NCBI RefSeq assembly: GCF_009601765.2
Contig: NZ_CP045699.1
Coordinates: 1,674,001-1,738,000, forward strand
Direction of reading: 5' to 3'
Source of the DNA: Vibrio algicola
GTDB lineage: Bacteria; Pseudomonadota; Gammaproteobacteria; Enterobacterales; Vibrionaceae
DNA length: 64,000 nucleotides
Both the position numbers and the translations under genes were made by a program. This document shows, one piece after another, positions 9,335 through 20,024 of the stretch (position 1 is its first letter; each line of letters opens with the position of its first letter). The notes under the pieces were generated by a model. The model saw nothing but the letters and a program-made list of their open reading frames with translations. It was not told where the DNA came from and ran no database searches.

Positions 9335-10999
9335 TTAGTTACTTTCTATTTTTGCCCAAGTGTCACGTAAACCAACAGTGCGGTTAAACACCAATTGGTT
9401 TGCGGTCGAATCTTTGGCATCAATACAGAAGTAACCGGTACGCTCAAATTGGAACCCTTTACCGGCTTCCGCTTGTGTTAAGCTTGGCTCAACAAATGCT
9501 TTTTTAACCACTAATGATTCAGGGTTAATTACCGCGGTAAAATCTTCTTCTGCAGCTGGATTTGGCACGGTAAATAGACGATCGTATAAACGAACATCTG
9601 CCGCTACGCCTTTATCGGCAGAAACCCAATGGATCACGCCTTTCACTTTACGACCATCAGCTGGATTTTTACCTAGCGTGTCAGGATCATAAGAACAGAA
9701 GATAGTGGTGATATTACCTGCGCTGTCTTTTTCAATACGGTTCGCTTGAATAACATAAGCGCCACGCAAGCGTACTTCTTTACCCAATACTAAACGTTTG
9801 TATTTCTTATTGGCTTCTTCACGGAAATCGTCTGCTTCAATCCAAAGCTCACGCGTAAATGGGACTTCACGAGTGCCCATTTCAGGTTTGTTTGGATGAT
9901 TAGAAATGGTTAAGGTTTCTTCCGATCCCACGTTCTCGATAATCACTTTAACCGGATCAAGCACCGCCATTGCGCGAGGTGCATTTTCGTTTAAGTCTTC
10001 ACGAATACACGCTTCAAGTGACCCAAACTCGATCATATTATCTTGCTTGGTGACACCAATGCGCGAGCAAAATTCGCGGATAGAGTTAGGAGTAAAGCCG
10101 CGTCGACGCAAGCCTGAAATGGTTGGCATACGTGGGTCATCCCAACCATTAACCAAGTTTTCAGTTACCAGTTGGCTCAACTTACGCTTAGACATCACGG
10201 TATATTCAAGATTTAAACGGCTAAACTCATATTGATGTGGACGCGCGTCAATCGTGATATTGTCGAGCACCCAGTCGTATAAGCGACGGTTGTCTTGGAA
10301 TTCAAGCGTACAAACCGAGTGAGTGATACCTTCCAACGCATCCGAAATACAATGAGTAAAATCGTACATTGGGTAAATGCACCATTTGTCACCCGTTTGA
10401 TGATGTTCAATAAAGCGCACACGGTAAATAACCGGATCGCGCATCACGATAAACGATGACGCCATATCGATTTTAGCACGTAAACATGCCTTGCCTTCTT
10501 CAAAGCCACCGGCACGCATTTTTTCAAATAATGCTAGGTTTTCTTCCACACTACGTTCACGGTATGGGCTGTTTTTGCCAGCTTCTTTCAAGCTACCGCG
10601 ATACTCACGCATTTCATCCGCAGAGAGTTCATCAACATAAGCTAAGCCTTTCTTGATAAGCTCTATCGCATAACCATACAAGGCATCAAAATAATTAGAA
10701 GAATAGCAAATCTCACCATCCCAATTAAAACCTAACCAATTAACATCAGTTTTAATAGAATCAACGTATTCGATGTCTTCTTTGGCAGGGTTAGTATCAT
10801 CAAAGCGAAGGTTACACTGCCCCTGATAATCCTGAGCTAAACCAAAGTTCAAGCAGATGGATTTAGCATGGCCTATATGTAAGTAGCCATTTGGTTCAGG
10901 TGGGAAACGAGTATGGATCCCTGTGTGTTTGCCATCGGCTAAATCCTTATCAATAATTTGACGGATAAAATTAGATGGACGTGCCTCGACTTCACTCAT
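9335..10999 (-). CDS. glnS: glutaminyl-tRNA synthetase
   Basis: Charges tRNA-Gln with glutamine; class I synthetase of 554 residues, the same length as the E. coli enzyme. The nucleotide-binding signature HIGH is at residues 41-44, within [15 protein letters not shown]. The KMSKS counterpart is VMSKRK in the middle of the protein. The C-terminal beta-barrel anticodon-binding region is complete. It is convergent with fur and downstream of nagE, from which the terminator at 11167-11194 separates it. Confidence 0.98.
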   Translation of the reverse strand: MSEVEARPSNFIRQIIDKDLADGKHTGIHTRFPPEPNGYLHIGHAKSICLNFGLAQDYQGQCNLRFDDTNPAKEDIEYVDSIKTDVNWLGFNWDGEICYSSNYFDALYGYAIELIKKGLAYVDELSADEMREYRGSLKEAGKNSPYRERSVEENLALFEKMRAGGFEEGKACLRAKIDMASSFIVMRDPVIYRVRFIEHHQTGDKWCIYPMYDFTHCISDALEGITHSVCTLEFQDNRRLYDWVLDNITIDARPHQYEFSRLNLEYTVMSKRKLSQLVTENLVNGWDDPRMPTISGLRRRGFTPNSIREFCSRIGVTKQDNMIEFGSLEACIREDLNENAPRAMAVLDPVKVIIENVGSEETLTISNHPNKPEMGTREVPFTRELWIEADDFREEANKKYKRLVLGKEVRLRGAYVIQANRIEKDSAGNITTIFCSYDPDTLGKNPADGRKVKGVIHWVSADKGVAADVRLYDRLFTVPNPAAEEDFTAVINPESLVVKKAFVEPSLTQAEAGKGFQFERTGYFCIDAKDSTANQLVFNRTVGLRDTWAKIESN

Positions 11000-11166
11000 C
11001 GACAGTACCTCGGTAAAAATAATAGAGTGGTTTTTAATAGGGACTAATGATCCACAATTCTGCGCCGTTACACAACAACAACCGTCATTTTCTTTGCAAA
11101 TCCCATCAATTTAAATCCAAGTTGCTATTTTATCGCCAATTCAGAACGCCCTATCGATTTCAGGTA

Positions 11167-11194
11167 TAAAAAAAGCCCCGAACTTCGGGGCTTC
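11167..11194 (-). terminator. terminator after nagE
   Basis: On the minus strand AAGCCCCGAA and TTCGGGGCTT form a tight GC-rich hairpin followed by seven T. Confidence 0.9.
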
Positions 11195-11219
11195 AATCAA
11201 GTTTTCGTTTTAGTTGAAA

Positions 11220-12782
11220 CTATGGAAGGATAACATCTGATAGGTCATCAGAAGCTGGAACTTCTTTCATTTCGCCGGCTACGATTTCAGCTAGTGGGCC
11301 AAGGATAACTTGAAGGTTGTTCTCACCAAGTTTTACCACACCCTTCGCGCCAAGTTTCTTAAGCACCGCTTCGTTAACGATAGAGCGATCTTTTAGCGTT
11401 AAACGTAGACGAGTAATACAAGCATCGATAGTTGTCACGTTTTCATGACCACCAAGCGCTTTTAGGTATTGACGAGCAACATCGCCTTTTCCTTTGCTTG
11501 CACCAGGTTTGCTTTCTACTTCAACTTCTTCGTCTTCACGACCAGGCGTTTTCATATCGAAAACACGGATTAGGAAGCTGAATGTGAAGAAGTATAGCGC
11601 ACCAAAACATAGGCCAATAACAAGTAGAGTCCAAGGTTTGGTTGCTAAGCCCCAGTTCAATACGAAGTCGATAAGACCGGCTGAGAAACCAAAGCCATGT
11701 AATGTGCCAAACATGTTAGCAACAACAAGAGACAGACCAGTAAATACCGCGTGAACAGCGTATAGACCCGGTGCTAGGAACATGAACATAAATTCTAGAG
11801 GTTCTGTAATACCAGTTAGGAAAGAACAGAATGCTACTGAGAACAATGCACCAGCAACTTGGCTACGACGCTCTGTTGGAGCGGCAAGGTACATAGCAAA
11901 CGCACCAGCAGGAAGACCAAACATCATGATTGGGAAGAAACCATTCATGAATACCCCAGCAGATTTATCGCCACCGAAGTAACGGTTCAAATCACCGGTT
12001 TTAATCGTATCAGTCACAGTGTTCACAACTGCAGTAATATGAGGAGTAACAGAGTTAGCAAAATCAAACGTATGCTCTTGACCAACAACTAATGTTTTAG
12101 CAATCGCTGGGTCAACACATAATTGGTGAATATTCGAGAATGCACCAACGCCTGTTACCATGATTTCTTGACATGAACCCATGCCGAACCAGAAGTAAGA
12201 GTTAAGCACATGGTGTAGACCAACAGGAATTAATGCACGGTTTAATGTACCGTAAATAAATTGACCGACTGCACCAGAAGTAGAAATACCGTGTGCTAGT
12301 GCGTCAAGACCGTTTTGAATCACAGGCCAGATCACACCGAAAATAGCACCAGCAACTAGAGCCACAAGACCAGCCATGATAGGCACTAAACGACGACCAG
12401 AGAAGAAAGCTAACCACTCAGGTAAACGCGTTTTATGGAACGCATTATAACAGTGACCTGCGATGATACCGGCAAAAATACCGCCAAAGAATGACATATC
12501 GATAGTTGAATCGATATTTTGAGCTGTCGCGGTAATAACAAAATAAGCAACTGCACCAGCAAGACCAGCAGCACCAGCCCCATCTTTCGATAAACCAATC
12601 GCGATACCTAAACCAAATAGTAAAGGTAACTGACTAAAGATTGCATTACCAGCAGATGCCATAAATGCGATATCCAATATATCAGGTTGACCTAAACGTA
12701 ATAACAACGCTGCAACAGGTAGTGTTGCAATAGGTAGCATTAGTGCTTTACCTAATCTTTGTGCGTATCCCAGAATATTCAT
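11220..12782 (-). CDS. nagE: PTS N-acetylglucosamine transporter, EIICB (no IIA)
   Basis: Imports and phosphorylates N-acetylglucosamine to GlcNAc-6-P. The 520-residue protein has a membrane IIC domain (about residues 1-400) with many hydrophobic segments. A IIB domain follows (about 440-510) with phosphorylatable Cys455 in TIDACITRLRL. The E. coli protein is about 648 residues because it carries a C-terminal IIA; here the protein stops after IIB, so phosphate must come from a separate EIIA, most likely Crr encoded at 40933-41442. It is divergent from nagA-nagC across a 526-bp regulatory region, consistent with NagC control. Confidence 0.95.
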   Translation of the reverse strand: MNILGYAQRLGKALMLPIATLPVAALLLRLGQPDILDIAFMASAGNAIFSQLPLLFGLGIAIGLSKDGAGAAGLAGAVAYFVITATAQNIDSTIDMSFFGGIFAGIIAGHCYNAFHKTRLPEWLAFFSGRRLVPIMAGLVALVAGAIFGVIWPVIQNGLDALAHGISTSGAVGQFIYGTLNRALIPVGLHHVLNSYFWFGMGSCQEIMVTGVGAFSNIHQLCVDPAIAKTLVVGQEHTFDFANSVTPHITAVVNTVTDTIKTGDLNRYFGGDKSAGVFMNGFFPIMMFGLPAGAFAMYLAAPTERRSQVAGALFSVAFCSFLTGITEPLEFMFMFLAPGLYAVHAVFTGLSLVVANMFGTLHGFGFSAGLIDFVLNWGLATKPWTLLVIGLCFGALYFFTFSFLIRVFDMKTPGREDEEVEVESKPGASKGKGDVARQYLKALGGHENVTTIDACITRLRLTLKDRSIVNEAVLKKLGAKGVVKLGENNLQVILGPLAEIVAGEMKEVPASDDLSDVILP

Positions 12783-12895
12783 TGAATTCCCCCCTAAGGA
12801 TTTTGTATGAACTTCAAAACTTATTTTTATTAAAAAATTTAGTACAGCGACAGTCTATGTGATTAATTTTAGCCCGCAAATTAAAACCTCATTAT

Positions 12896-12912
12896 TTGTG
12901 ATCTCAATCAAG
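12896..12912. promoter_or_regulatory. possible CRP site
   Basis: TTGTGATCTCAATCAAG has one good CRP half site (TGTGA) and a weaker second half (TCAAG). Position in a PTS sugar divergon is plausible. Tentative. Confidence 0.35.
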
Positions 12913-12979
12913 AGTTATTTGTCTGATCGCAGCTAATTACGCCAATTTTAGCATCTTGGGACTAGATAGTTTTGAAAAC

Positions 12980-13000
12980 TTATTTTATCATTCGAATTAA
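12980..13000. promoter_or_regulatory. candidate NagC operator
   Basis: TTATTTTATCATTCGAATTA resembles known NagC sites, which are imperfect palindromes with an AT-rich TTATTT/AATTAA frame and a central CG. It sits about 200 bp upstream of nagE between the two divergent transcripts. Assigned from remembered E. coli operators, so tentative. Confidence 0.45.
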
Positions 13001-13308
13001 TGGTTTTTTTCCTTTAACATGAATTCATTCTAAATGGCTATATAAAGGTTCTTGCTTGCTTAACCTATAGTCTCTGAATTTGACGTGTATCAGCTTTAAT
13101 ACGGTTGCTTTGCCTCGCAAACTTGCTGTTTAATCGTGTGAATCAACACAGTTAGCTGTTTTTAGACTGCCAAACACGCCAAGTTAAACGATAATGGTAT
13201 AAGTCTATTTTATACTCACATTTGTTGCTCTGCTTTGAAAAAGTATAACGATAACTAACCAAAGCCGACAACCATCAAGATTTTAAATAAATTAGAAGGG
13301 TGCTCCCT

Positions 13309-14445
13309 ATGTATGCGCTGCTTAATGCAAAAATTTACACCGGACATGATGTGCTTACCCAGCACGCTGTATTGGTTGATGCGGGTAAAATTCATGCTGT
13401 AATTAAAGCAGAAGATTTACCACAAGGTATTGAAACCAAGGATTTACAAGGCGATATTCTTTGCCCTGGCTTTATTGATTTGCAACTTAATGGTTGTGGA
13501 GGGGTGATGTTTAATGACCTGATCTCGGTTGATACCATGCAAACTATGCATCAAGCCAACTTAAAATCAGGTTGTACCAGCTACTTACCGACTTTGATCA
13601 CTTCTTCAGATGAAGATATGCACCAAGCACTTAAAGCCGGTCGTGAATATCTTGCTAAATACCAACACCAGGTTCTCGGATTACACCTTGAAGGCCCGTT
13701 CCTCAATGTATTAAAGAAAGGTATTCACCGTCCTGATTTTATTCGTAAGTCAGACGATGATATGATTGCTGCTATCTGTAATAACAGCGATGTGGTTGCC
13801 AAGGTAACTTTAGCGCCAGAGCAAAATAATCCTGAACATATTCGACGCTTACGTGACGCGGGTATTGTGGTTTCAATCGGCCATACCAATGCAACCTATT
13901 CTGAAGCACGTGAAGGTTTTGCCAACGGCATCAGTTTTGCTACTCATCTATTTAATGCGATGACGCCAATGGTGGGTCGCGAACCGGGTGTAGTGGGCGC
14001 GATTTATGATACCCCTGAGGTGTATGCTGGTATTATTGCAGATGGTTTCCATGTTGATTACGCTAACATCCGAATCGCTCACAAAGTAAAAGGCGATAAG
14101 CTCATATTAGTGACCGATGCCACAGCTCCAGCAGGTGCTGTAATGGATCACTTTATTTTTGTCGGTAAGAAAGTATATTACCGAGATGGCAAGTGTGTTG
14201 ATGAAAACGGCACATTAGGTGGATCAGCTTTAACCATGATAGAAGCCGTACAAAACACGGTGGAACATGTAGGCATCGCTTTAGACGAAGCTTTACGTAT
14301 GGCAACGCTTTATCCTGCGCGCGCAATCGGCGCAGATGATAAACTTGGTCAAGTTAAACAAGGAATGGTGGCAAACCTAACCGTGTTTGACCGTAACTTC
14401 AAAGTTAAGGCGACAATAGTTAACGGACAATACGAGCAGACATAG
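13309..14445 (+). CDS. nagA: N-acetylglucosamine-6-phosphate deacetylase
   Basis: Removes acetate from GlcNAc-6-P to give glucosamine-6-P for NagB (not in the window). It is 378 residues. The ATG at 13309 is chosen because AGAAGGG lies eight bases before it, in preference to a GTG at 13300. Amidohydrolase-fold signatures are intact: [13 protein letters not shown] early, HLEGPF and GHTNATY for metal and substrate binding, HLFNAMTP, and the catalytic Asp in [10 protein letters not shown]. The stop codon is one base from the nagC start, so they form an operon. Confidence 0.97.
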   Translation: MYALLNAKIYTGHDVLTQHAVLVDAGKIHAVIKAEDLPQGIETKDLQGDILCPGFIDLQLNGCGGVMFNDLISVDTMQTMHQANLKSGCTSYLPTLITSSDEDMHQALKAGREYLAKYQHQVLGLHLEGPFLNVLKKGIHRPDFIRKSDDDMIAAICNNSDVVAKVTLAPEQNNPEHIRRLRDAGIVVSIGHTNATYSEAREGFANGISFATHLFNAMTPMVGREPGVVGAIYDTPEVYAGIIADGFHVDYANIRIAHKVKGDKLILVTDATAPAGAVMDHFIFVGKKVYYRDGKCVDENGTLGGSALTMIEAVQNTVEHVGIALDEALRMATLYPARAIGADDKLGQVKQGMVANLTVFDRNFKVKATIVNGQYEQT

Positions 14446-14446
14446 C

Positions 14447-15661
14447 ATGAATGGCGGACAAATTGGTAATGTAGATTTAGTAAAGCAACTTAATAGCGCG
14501 GCGGTTTATCGTTTAATCGATCAACAGGGTCCTATCTCTAGGATCCAAGTCGCGGATGTTAGCCAACTTGCCCCCGCCAGTGTGACTAAAATCACTCGCC
14601 AATTAATTGAGCGAGGATTAATTAAAGAAGTGGCACAACAAGCTTCCACCGGAGGCCGACGTGCGATTTCTTTAACCACAGAAACCGCTCCCTTTCATTC
14701 AATCGCAATCCGTCTAGGTCGTGATTATATTCAATTCAGCTTATATGATTTAAGCGGATTTGAACTTGCCAAGCACCACGCCGTTTTCAAATATGATAAT
14801 CAACACGATCTTCTCGATGGTGTGGTTCGTTATACCCATCACTTCATTGAACAAAATAAAGATTCGATTAAACAGTTGATCGCGATTGGTCTTATCCTTC
14901 CCGGCTTAGTGAACCCAGAAACTGGCGTGGTTGAATACATGCCGAACACCGAGATTGATAATCTTTCTCTTGGTAACTTACTCAGTGAAACCTTTGGTGT
15001 AAAAGCCTTCGTAGGTAATGATATTCGCGGTTTAGCCTTAGCTGAGCATTATTTTGGTGCCAGTAAAGATTGCTTAGATTCTATTTTAGTCAGTGTCTAT
15101 CGTGGTGCGGGCGCGGGTATCATTGTTAATGGCCAAGTGTTCCTTGGGACCAATCGCAATGTTGGCGAGATAGGTCATATTCAAATTGAATCTTTAGGCG
15201 AACAATGCCAATGCGGTAATTTTGGCTGTTTAGAAACCGTGGCGGCGAATCCTGCCATTATTGCTCATATTCAATCACGTCTCGATCAAGGTTACCCTTC
15301 ATCGCTGCAAAATATACACCCGCTCGATATGACTGCAATTTGCGAACATGCGAATCGTGGTGATGAATTAGCCACCCAAGCATTAACTCGTGTAGGCAAC
15401 CATTTAGGAAAAGCTATTGCGATGACGGTTAACTTATTTAACCCACAAAAAATCATCATTGCTGGTGAAATTGTTAAAGCCAAAGAAATCATCTTTCATG
15501 CGATTGAACGCAACATACAAAATCATTCATTAAAGACTTTTCATCAAAATCTACCTATTGTCGAATCTCAATTATACACCCAACCAACCATGGGTGCTTT
15601 TGCCATGATCAAACGCGCTATGCTCAATGGGGTGTTATTGCAAAAACTGTTAGAAAATTAA
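14447..15661 (+). CDS. nagC: NagC, ROK-family GlcNAc repressor
   Basis: Transcriptional repressor of amino-sugar genes, released by GlcNAc-6-P. It is 404 residues with an N-terminal winged helix (residues 14-75, SRIQVADVSQLAPASVTKI). A ROK sugar-kinase-like domain follows. The zinc motif is visible as GHIQIE followed by CQCGNFGCLETV around residues 245-265. It begins one base after nagA, so translation is probably coupled, and it likely represses its own operon and the divergent nagE. Confidence 0.96.
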   Translation: MNGGQIGNVDLVKQLNSAAVYRLIDQQGPISRIQVADVSQLAPASVTKITRQLIERGLIKEVAQQASTGGRRAISLTTETAPFHSIAIRLGRDYIQFSLYDLSGFELAKHHAVFKYDNQHDLLDGVVRYTHHFIEQNKDSIKQLIAIGLILPGLVNPETGVVEYMPNTEIDNLSLGNLLSETFGVKAFVGNDIRGLALAEHYFGASKDCLDSILVSVYRGAGAGIIVNGQVFLGTNRNVGEIGHIQIESLGEQCQCGNFGCLETVAANPAIIAHIQSRLDQGYPSSLQNIHPLDMTAICEHANRGDELATQALTRVGNHLGKAIAMTVNLFNPQKIIIAGEIVKAKEIIFHAIERNIQNHSLKTFHQNLPIVESQLYTQPTMGAFAMIKRAMLNGVLLQKLLEN

Positions 15662-15744
15662 CAATATAAAGTGCACGCTCTAATAGATTTTAGAGCGTAT
15701 TCATGTTGCTGTCATATTAGCAATATATGTTCTGATTTTGCCCT

Positions 15745-15784
15745 ATACCAATCATAGTGATCCGCTAATGATTACGATTGGTAT
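15745..15784. repeat. short palindromic element with ATACCAAT ends
   Basis: Imperfect 40-bp inverted repeat beginning ATACCAATC and ending GATTGGTAT, between nagC and the antiporter gene. A similar one lies at 43189-43236. Its ends match those of the larger 145-bp repeats in this window. Confidence 0.6.
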
Positions 15785-15803
15785 TTTCACCACGCGGATA
15801 AAT

Positions 15804-17426
15804 ATGGATATTGTTCTTATCGTTACGGCATTCGTAGCCGGTTTTATCGCATTACGAGTTAACCTCCCACCCCTTGTTGGCTTTTTGATTGCCGGTTTTG
15901 TGTTGCAATACTATGGCATTCAAACCAGTTCCACATTGGATACACTGTCTAATCTCGGCGTCACCTTACTGCTATTTACTATCGGTCTAAAACTCGATGT
16001 CAAAGTCTTGCTCAATAAAGAAGTATGGGCCAGTGCGTCGGTGCATAATATTGCCTCGACTTTATTTTTTACCCTCGCGTTAATTGGGTTAAAAACCGTC
16101 GGCATTACCCTCTTATCTGATATTCAATTACCACAGTTATTGTTACTTGCCTTTGCTTTATCCTTCTCTAGTACTGTTTTTGCGATTAAAAGCCTAGAAG
16201 AAAAAGGCGCAATGAACTCAACTTATGCCATGATCTCGATTGGTATATTGGTGATGCAAGATATTTTTGCCGTAATTTTCTTAACGGTATCAACAGGTAA
16301 AATTCCTGAATGGTATGCGGTAGTTTTATTTATCCTCCCCTTCTTACGTCCATTATTTTACAAAGTATTAGACAAAAGTGGACACGGTGAAATGCTGGTT
16401 CTGTATGGCTTTTTTATGGCATTAGTGATGGGCGCAGGGTTGTTTACCTTGGTTGGGATGAAAGCCGATTTAGGGGCGTTAATCTTAGGCATGCTACTGG
16501 CTGGACACCATAAGGCATCGGAGCTATCTAAATCATTATTTAATATCAAAGAACTCTTCTTAGTTTGTTTTTTCCTTAACATTGGTTTGTCTGGCGACCC
16601 CACATTAGATGCCTTTATTTTGGCGCTGATATTCTTGTTGCTGCTACCTATAAAAGGCATCTTGTACTTTGTGACAATCAACTGCTTTAAGTTTAGAGTT
16701 CGTACCTCGTTGTTGGCGACCCTTACCCTATTCAATTTTAGTGAGTTTGGTTTAATTGTGGCCGGCCTTGCTTACAAATTAGGTTGGCTACCGGCGGAAA
16801 TGATGGCAGCGATCGCGATTGCCGTTTCGCTATCTTTTATTGTTTCAGCGCCACTCAACAATATGGGCCATAAAATTTATCGTTATTGCTCTAAGTGGCT
16901 GAAAGAACAAACTGATGAGCACCTAAATCTACGCGATAAACGTATTAACCCTGGTAATGCTCAAGTGCTGATCTTAGGCATGGGCCGCATTGGAACCGGT
17001 GCGTATGATGAAATTCGCAGTCGTTATGGCAAAATATGTTTAGGGGTGGAAACTCGGCAAGATATGGTCAATACCCACATTCAAAGTGGCCGCAATGTGA
17101 TACAAGGTGATGCGACCGACTCCGATTTTTGGGAGCGCATTCTTGATATTGCCAATGTGAAACTCGTCTTGTTGGCAATGCCGCACCACCAAGGGAATAA
17201 ATTTGCATTAGAGCAACTTAAGTCGCGTAACTTCCAAGGCCAAACCGCCGCTATCGCAGAATACCCCGATCAAGTGACCGAATTTTGTGAGAATGGCGTC
17301 GATGCTGCTTTTAATATTTATAACGAAGCCGGCGCCGGTTTTGCTCGCCACGTTTGTGATGAGCTTGATCCTCAATTCAAACCTATGCAGCCTGGCAATT
17401 GGGATAAAAGTGTCGATTTACTCTAA
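15804..17426 (+). CDS. CPA2-family cation:proton antiporter with TrkA-N domain
   Basis: Integral membrane protein of 540 residues. The N-terminal half (about residues 1-370) has a dozen hydrophobic segments of the Na+/H+ or K+/H+ exchanger domain, including a conserved LLLFTIGLKLD segment. The C-terminal part (about 400-520) has a Rossmann-type TrkA-N/RCK domain with VLILGMGRIGTGAYDE and QGDATDSDFW, expected to bind nucleotide and gate transport. The ATG at 15804 is chosen because upstream in-frame codons run through a palindromic repeat. It sits between nagC and asnB. It resembles KefB/YbaL-type exchangers, but I cannot name the transported ion. Confidence 0.85.
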   Translation: MDIVLIVTAFVAGFIALRVNLPPLVGFLIAGFVLQYYGIQTSSTLDTLSNLGVTLLLFTIGLKLDVKVLLNKEVWASASVHNIASTLFFTLALIGLKTVGITLLSDIQLPQLLLLAFALSFSSTVFAIKSLEEKGAMNSTYAMISIGILVMQDIFAVIFLTVSTGKIPEWYAVVLFILPFLRPLFYKVLDKSGHGEMLVLYGFFMALVMGAGLFTLVGMKADLGALILGMLLAGHHKASELSKSLFNIKELFLVCFFLNIGLSGDPTLDAFILALIFLLLLPIKGILYFVTINCFKFRVRTSLLATLTLFNFSEFGLIVAGLAYKLGWLPAEMMAAIAIAVSLSFIVSAPLNNMGHKIYRYCSKWLKEQTDEHLNLRDKRINPGNAQVLILGMGRIGTGAYDEIRSRYGKICLGVETRQDMVNTHIQSGRNVIQGDATDSDFWERILDIANVKLVLLAMPHHQGNKFALEQLKSRNFQGQTAAIAEYPDQVTEFCENGVDAAFNIYNEAGAGFARHVCDELDPQFKPMQPGNWDKSVDLL

Positions 17427-17640
17427 CTCATATATTTATTGATTAAAACACAACCAGGAATGGATTTCATTCACCAAGAAACAACATATAGAGAATGAGA
17501 TTCACCTTTGCTGCTATTTAATCATTTTATTGCTGATTATATATTGCATTTTTTGTTGATAGTGGCAAATTGAATGTAACGCAAAACAATAACCCTTCAC
17601 GAGAGGGGTACAGAATTTCAAATGGATTTAAGGAAATAGT

Positions 17641-19305
17641 ATGTGTTCAATATTTGGCATCTTAGACATCAAATCAGACCCACTCGCACTGCGTGCTAGC
17701 GCATTAGAAATGTCTAAAAAACTTCGTCATCGCGGCCCTGACTGGTCTGGTATTTATGCTAACGAGCATGCAATTTTAGCTCATGAACGTCTATCTATCG
17801 TCGGTTTAAACAGTGGGGCGCAACCGCTCTACAGTGAAGATAAAAAACACATTTTGGCGGTTAATGGTGAAATCTATAACCATAAAGAAATCCGCGCTAA
17901 ATACGCCGATAAATTCAATTTCCAGACCGAATCCGACTGTGAAGTTATCTTGGCGTTATACCAAGAATTGGGTGAAGATTTACTCGAAGAGCTGAACGGT
18001 ATTTTCGCTTTCGTATTGTATGATGAAGAAAAAAACACCTATTTAGTTGGACGTGACCACATTGGTATTATTCCGCTATACCAAGGCTACGATGAGCACG
18101 GTAACTATTATGTTGCCTCAGAGATGAAGGCCTTAGTACCGGTTTGTAAAACCATCAGTGAATTCCCTCCAGGTAGCTATTACCGTTCTGAAGATGCTGA
18201 GCCGGTACGCTATTACCAACGCGATTGGATGGAATATGCCGCGGTTCAAGGCAACTTGACGAGCAAAGAAGACCTAACTAAAGCACTAGAAGATGCGGTG
18301 AAGCGCCAATTAATGACCGATGTGCCTTATGGGGTTCTGCTGTCTGGTGGTCTGGATTCTTCAATTACCTCTGCGGTAGCCAAACGCTTTGCTGCGATGC
18401 GGATTGAAGATAACGAAGAGTCACAAGCTTGGTGGCCACAACTGCACTCCTTTGCCATTGGTCTTGAAGGTGCACCCGATCTTATCGCCGCTCGCTCGGT
18501 AGCACAAAAACTAGAAACCGTTCACCACGAAATGACTTATACGGTACAAGAAGGTATTGATGCTATCCGTGATGTGATTTACCACATCGAAACTTACGAT
18601 GTCACCACCATTCGCGCTTCAACCCCTATGTTCTTACTGGCGCGTAAGATCAAAGCGATGGGGATTAAAATGGTATTGTCTGGTGAAGGTGCCGATGAAA
18701 TTTTTGGCGGCTACTTATACTTCCATAAAGCGCCAAATGCCAAAGAATTCCATGAAGAAACGGTGCGTAAATTACTCGCTTTAAACATGTTCGATTGTGC
18801 TCGTGCCAACAAATCACTGGCCGCTTGGGGGGTTGAAGGCCGCGTACCTTTCTTAGATAAAGAATTTATTGATGTCGCAATGCGTTTAAACCCTGCCGAT
18901 AAAATGTGTGGCAACGGAAAAATGGAGAAACACGTATTACGTGAATGTTTCGAGCATTACCTACCAGAATCAATTGCATGGCGTCAAAAAGAGCAATTCT
19001 CTGACGGGGTTGGCTATAACTGGATTGATTCATTAAAAGAGCAAGCGGAACAAAAAGTGACCGCGCAGCAATTAGAAAGCGCTGCCTTTAAGTTTCCATA
19101 CAACACGCCGACCACTAAAGAAGGCTATGTGTATCGTGAAATCTTCGCTGAGCTATTCCCATTAGAGTCCGCCGCGATGTGTGTCCCTGGTGGCCCATCG
19201 GTCGCTTGTTCATCTGCTACCGCGATTGAGTGGGATGAATCGTTTAAAAACAACGCAGATCCATCTGGTCGCGCAGTGAAAGCAATCCATAACGACGCCT
19301 ATTAA
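17641..19305 (+). CDS. asnB: asparagine synthetase B (glutamine-hydrolysing)
   Basis: Makes asparagine from aspartate, ATP and glutamine. It is 554 residues. The N-terminal class II glutaminase domain starts with the catalytic Cys at position 2 (MCSIFG) and includes RHRGPDWSG and AVNGEIYNH. The synthetase domain has the pyrophosphate loop LLSGGLDSS (about residues 234-242). AAGGAAA lies just before the ATG. It is monocistronic with its own terminator at 19324-19361 and convergent with rfaH. Confidence 0.98.
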   Translation: MCSIFGILDIKSDPLALRASALEMSKKLRHRGPDWSGIYANEHAILAHERLSIVGLNSGAQPLYSEDKKHILAVNGEIYNHKEIRAKYADKFNFQTESDCEVILALYQELGEDLLEELNGIFAFVLYDEEKNTYLVGRDHIGIIPLYQGYDEHGNYYVASEMKALVPVCKTISEFPPGSYYRSEDAEPVRYYQRDWMEYAAVQGNLTSKEDLTKALEDAVKRQLMTDVPYGVLLSGGLDSSITSAVAKRFAAMRIEDNEESQAWWPQLHSFAIGLEGAPDLIAARSVAQKLETVHHEMTYTVQEGIDAIRDVIYHIETYDVTTIRASTPMFLLARKIKAMGIKMVLSGEGADEIFGGYLYFHKAPNAKEFHEETVRKLLALNMFDCARANKSLAAWGVEGRVPFLDKEFIDVAMRLNPADKMCGNGKMEKHVLRECFEHYLPESIAWRQKEQFSDGVGYNWIDSLKEQAEQKVTAQQLESAAFKFPYNTPTTKEGYVYREIFAELFPLESAAMCVPGGPSVACSSATAIEWDESFKNNADPSGRAVKAIHNDAY

Positions 19306-19323
19306 TCTTAGATAAGTCGTGAA

Positions 19324-19361
19324 AAAAATATCCCTGCAACGGACGTTACAGGGATATTTTT
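19324..19361 (+). terminator. terminator after asnB
   Basis: AAAAATATCCCTG and CAGGGATATTTTT form a 13-bp stem around a 12-base loop; A and T runs on both sides. Confidence 0.85.
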
Positions 19362-19368
19362 GTATCAA

Positions 19369-19513
19369 TAATACCCATTCTATTTAATCAATTTGAATAC
19401 GCCGAAAAGACGCTGATCCGTCCTTGATCGCTTGAGAAAAGGCATCCATGGCCTTTGACACTTTTCTCTGTACTCAATTTTGAACGATCATTAAATTTAT
19501 GGAATTGGTATTA
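19369..19513. repeat. 145-bp intergenic repeat, copy A
   Basis: MITE-like element with inverted ends (TAATACCCATTC at left, GGAATTGGTATTA at right). The centre holds nested inverted repeats AAAGGC...GGCCTTT inside GAGAAAAG...CTTTTCTC. Closely related copies are at 41537-41692, 54265-54362 and 54907-55052. It lies between convergent asnB and rfaH and ends 10 bp from the rfaH stop. It has no coding capacity. Confidence 0.85.
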
Positions 19514-19523
19514 CATCTCTTTT

Positions 19524-20024
19524 TCAGTTTTTTTGCCAAGCAATATCTTGATTGCCGACTTTTACTTTAACTTGCTGGTTAACTAGGGTAACCAACAAAA
19601 TAGAGCGCTTCTCACCATCGGCTTCTTTATAGATAGCATCAAAGCCGGAGAATTGTCCACCAGTCACTTGAACCGTATCACCAATCTGTGGCAACCCTGA
19701 CATCACACCTTCAGTCTGTGCTTCAATTTTTTTAAGCTCAGCAATTAATGCATCAGGCACAATAGAAGGTAAAGCACCAAAACGAATAAAATCTACCACT
19801 CCACGAGTAGATCGAATAGTGGTAAAACTCGGTCCTGTGTCTGCATCAAATTGAATAAACACATAAGACGGAAATAATGGCTCTGTCACCATTTTTCGCT
19901 TGCCTCTAACCACTTTCTCAATATCCACTTCAGGGTAATAGCACACCACGTTTTGATTCTCTAAATGTAACTTTGCACGTGGTTGATCACCGCGCTTGCA
20001 GTACAACAAATACCAAGATTTCAT
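19524..20024 (-). CDS. rfaH: RfaH, transcription antiterminator (NusG paralogue)
   Basis: Operon-specific elongation factor recruited at ops sites, promoting long polysaccharide and LPS operons and coupling to ribosomes. It is 166 residues from the ATG at 20024, which has AAAGGG upstream and gives the family start MKSWYLLYCKRGDQPRA. The NGN domain (about 1-100) and the KOW-containing C-terminal domain, with PQIGDTVQVTGGQFSGF, are both present. It is convergent with asnB and divergent from dtpA. No ops sequence was noticed in this window. Confidence 0.95.
   Translation of the reverse strand: MKSWYLLYCKRGDQPRAKLHLENQNVVCYYPEVDIEKVVRGKRKMVTEPLFPSYVFIQFDADTGPSFTTIRSTRGVVDFIRFGALPSIVPDALIAELKKIEAQTEGVMSGLPQIGDTVQVTGGQFSGFDAIYKEADGEKRSILLVTLVNQQVKVKVGNQDIAWQKN

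Larger units (their letters stand above)
12783..13308. other. nagE/nagA divergent regulatory region
   Basis: A 526-bp gap without a credible gene. It holds a NagC-operator-like sequence at 12980-13000 and CRP-like half sites at about 12896-12912. The nagA ribosome binding site AGAAGGG is at 13294-13300. The layout fits catabolite activation and GlcNAc-6-P-relieved repression of both arms. Confidence 0.5.
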
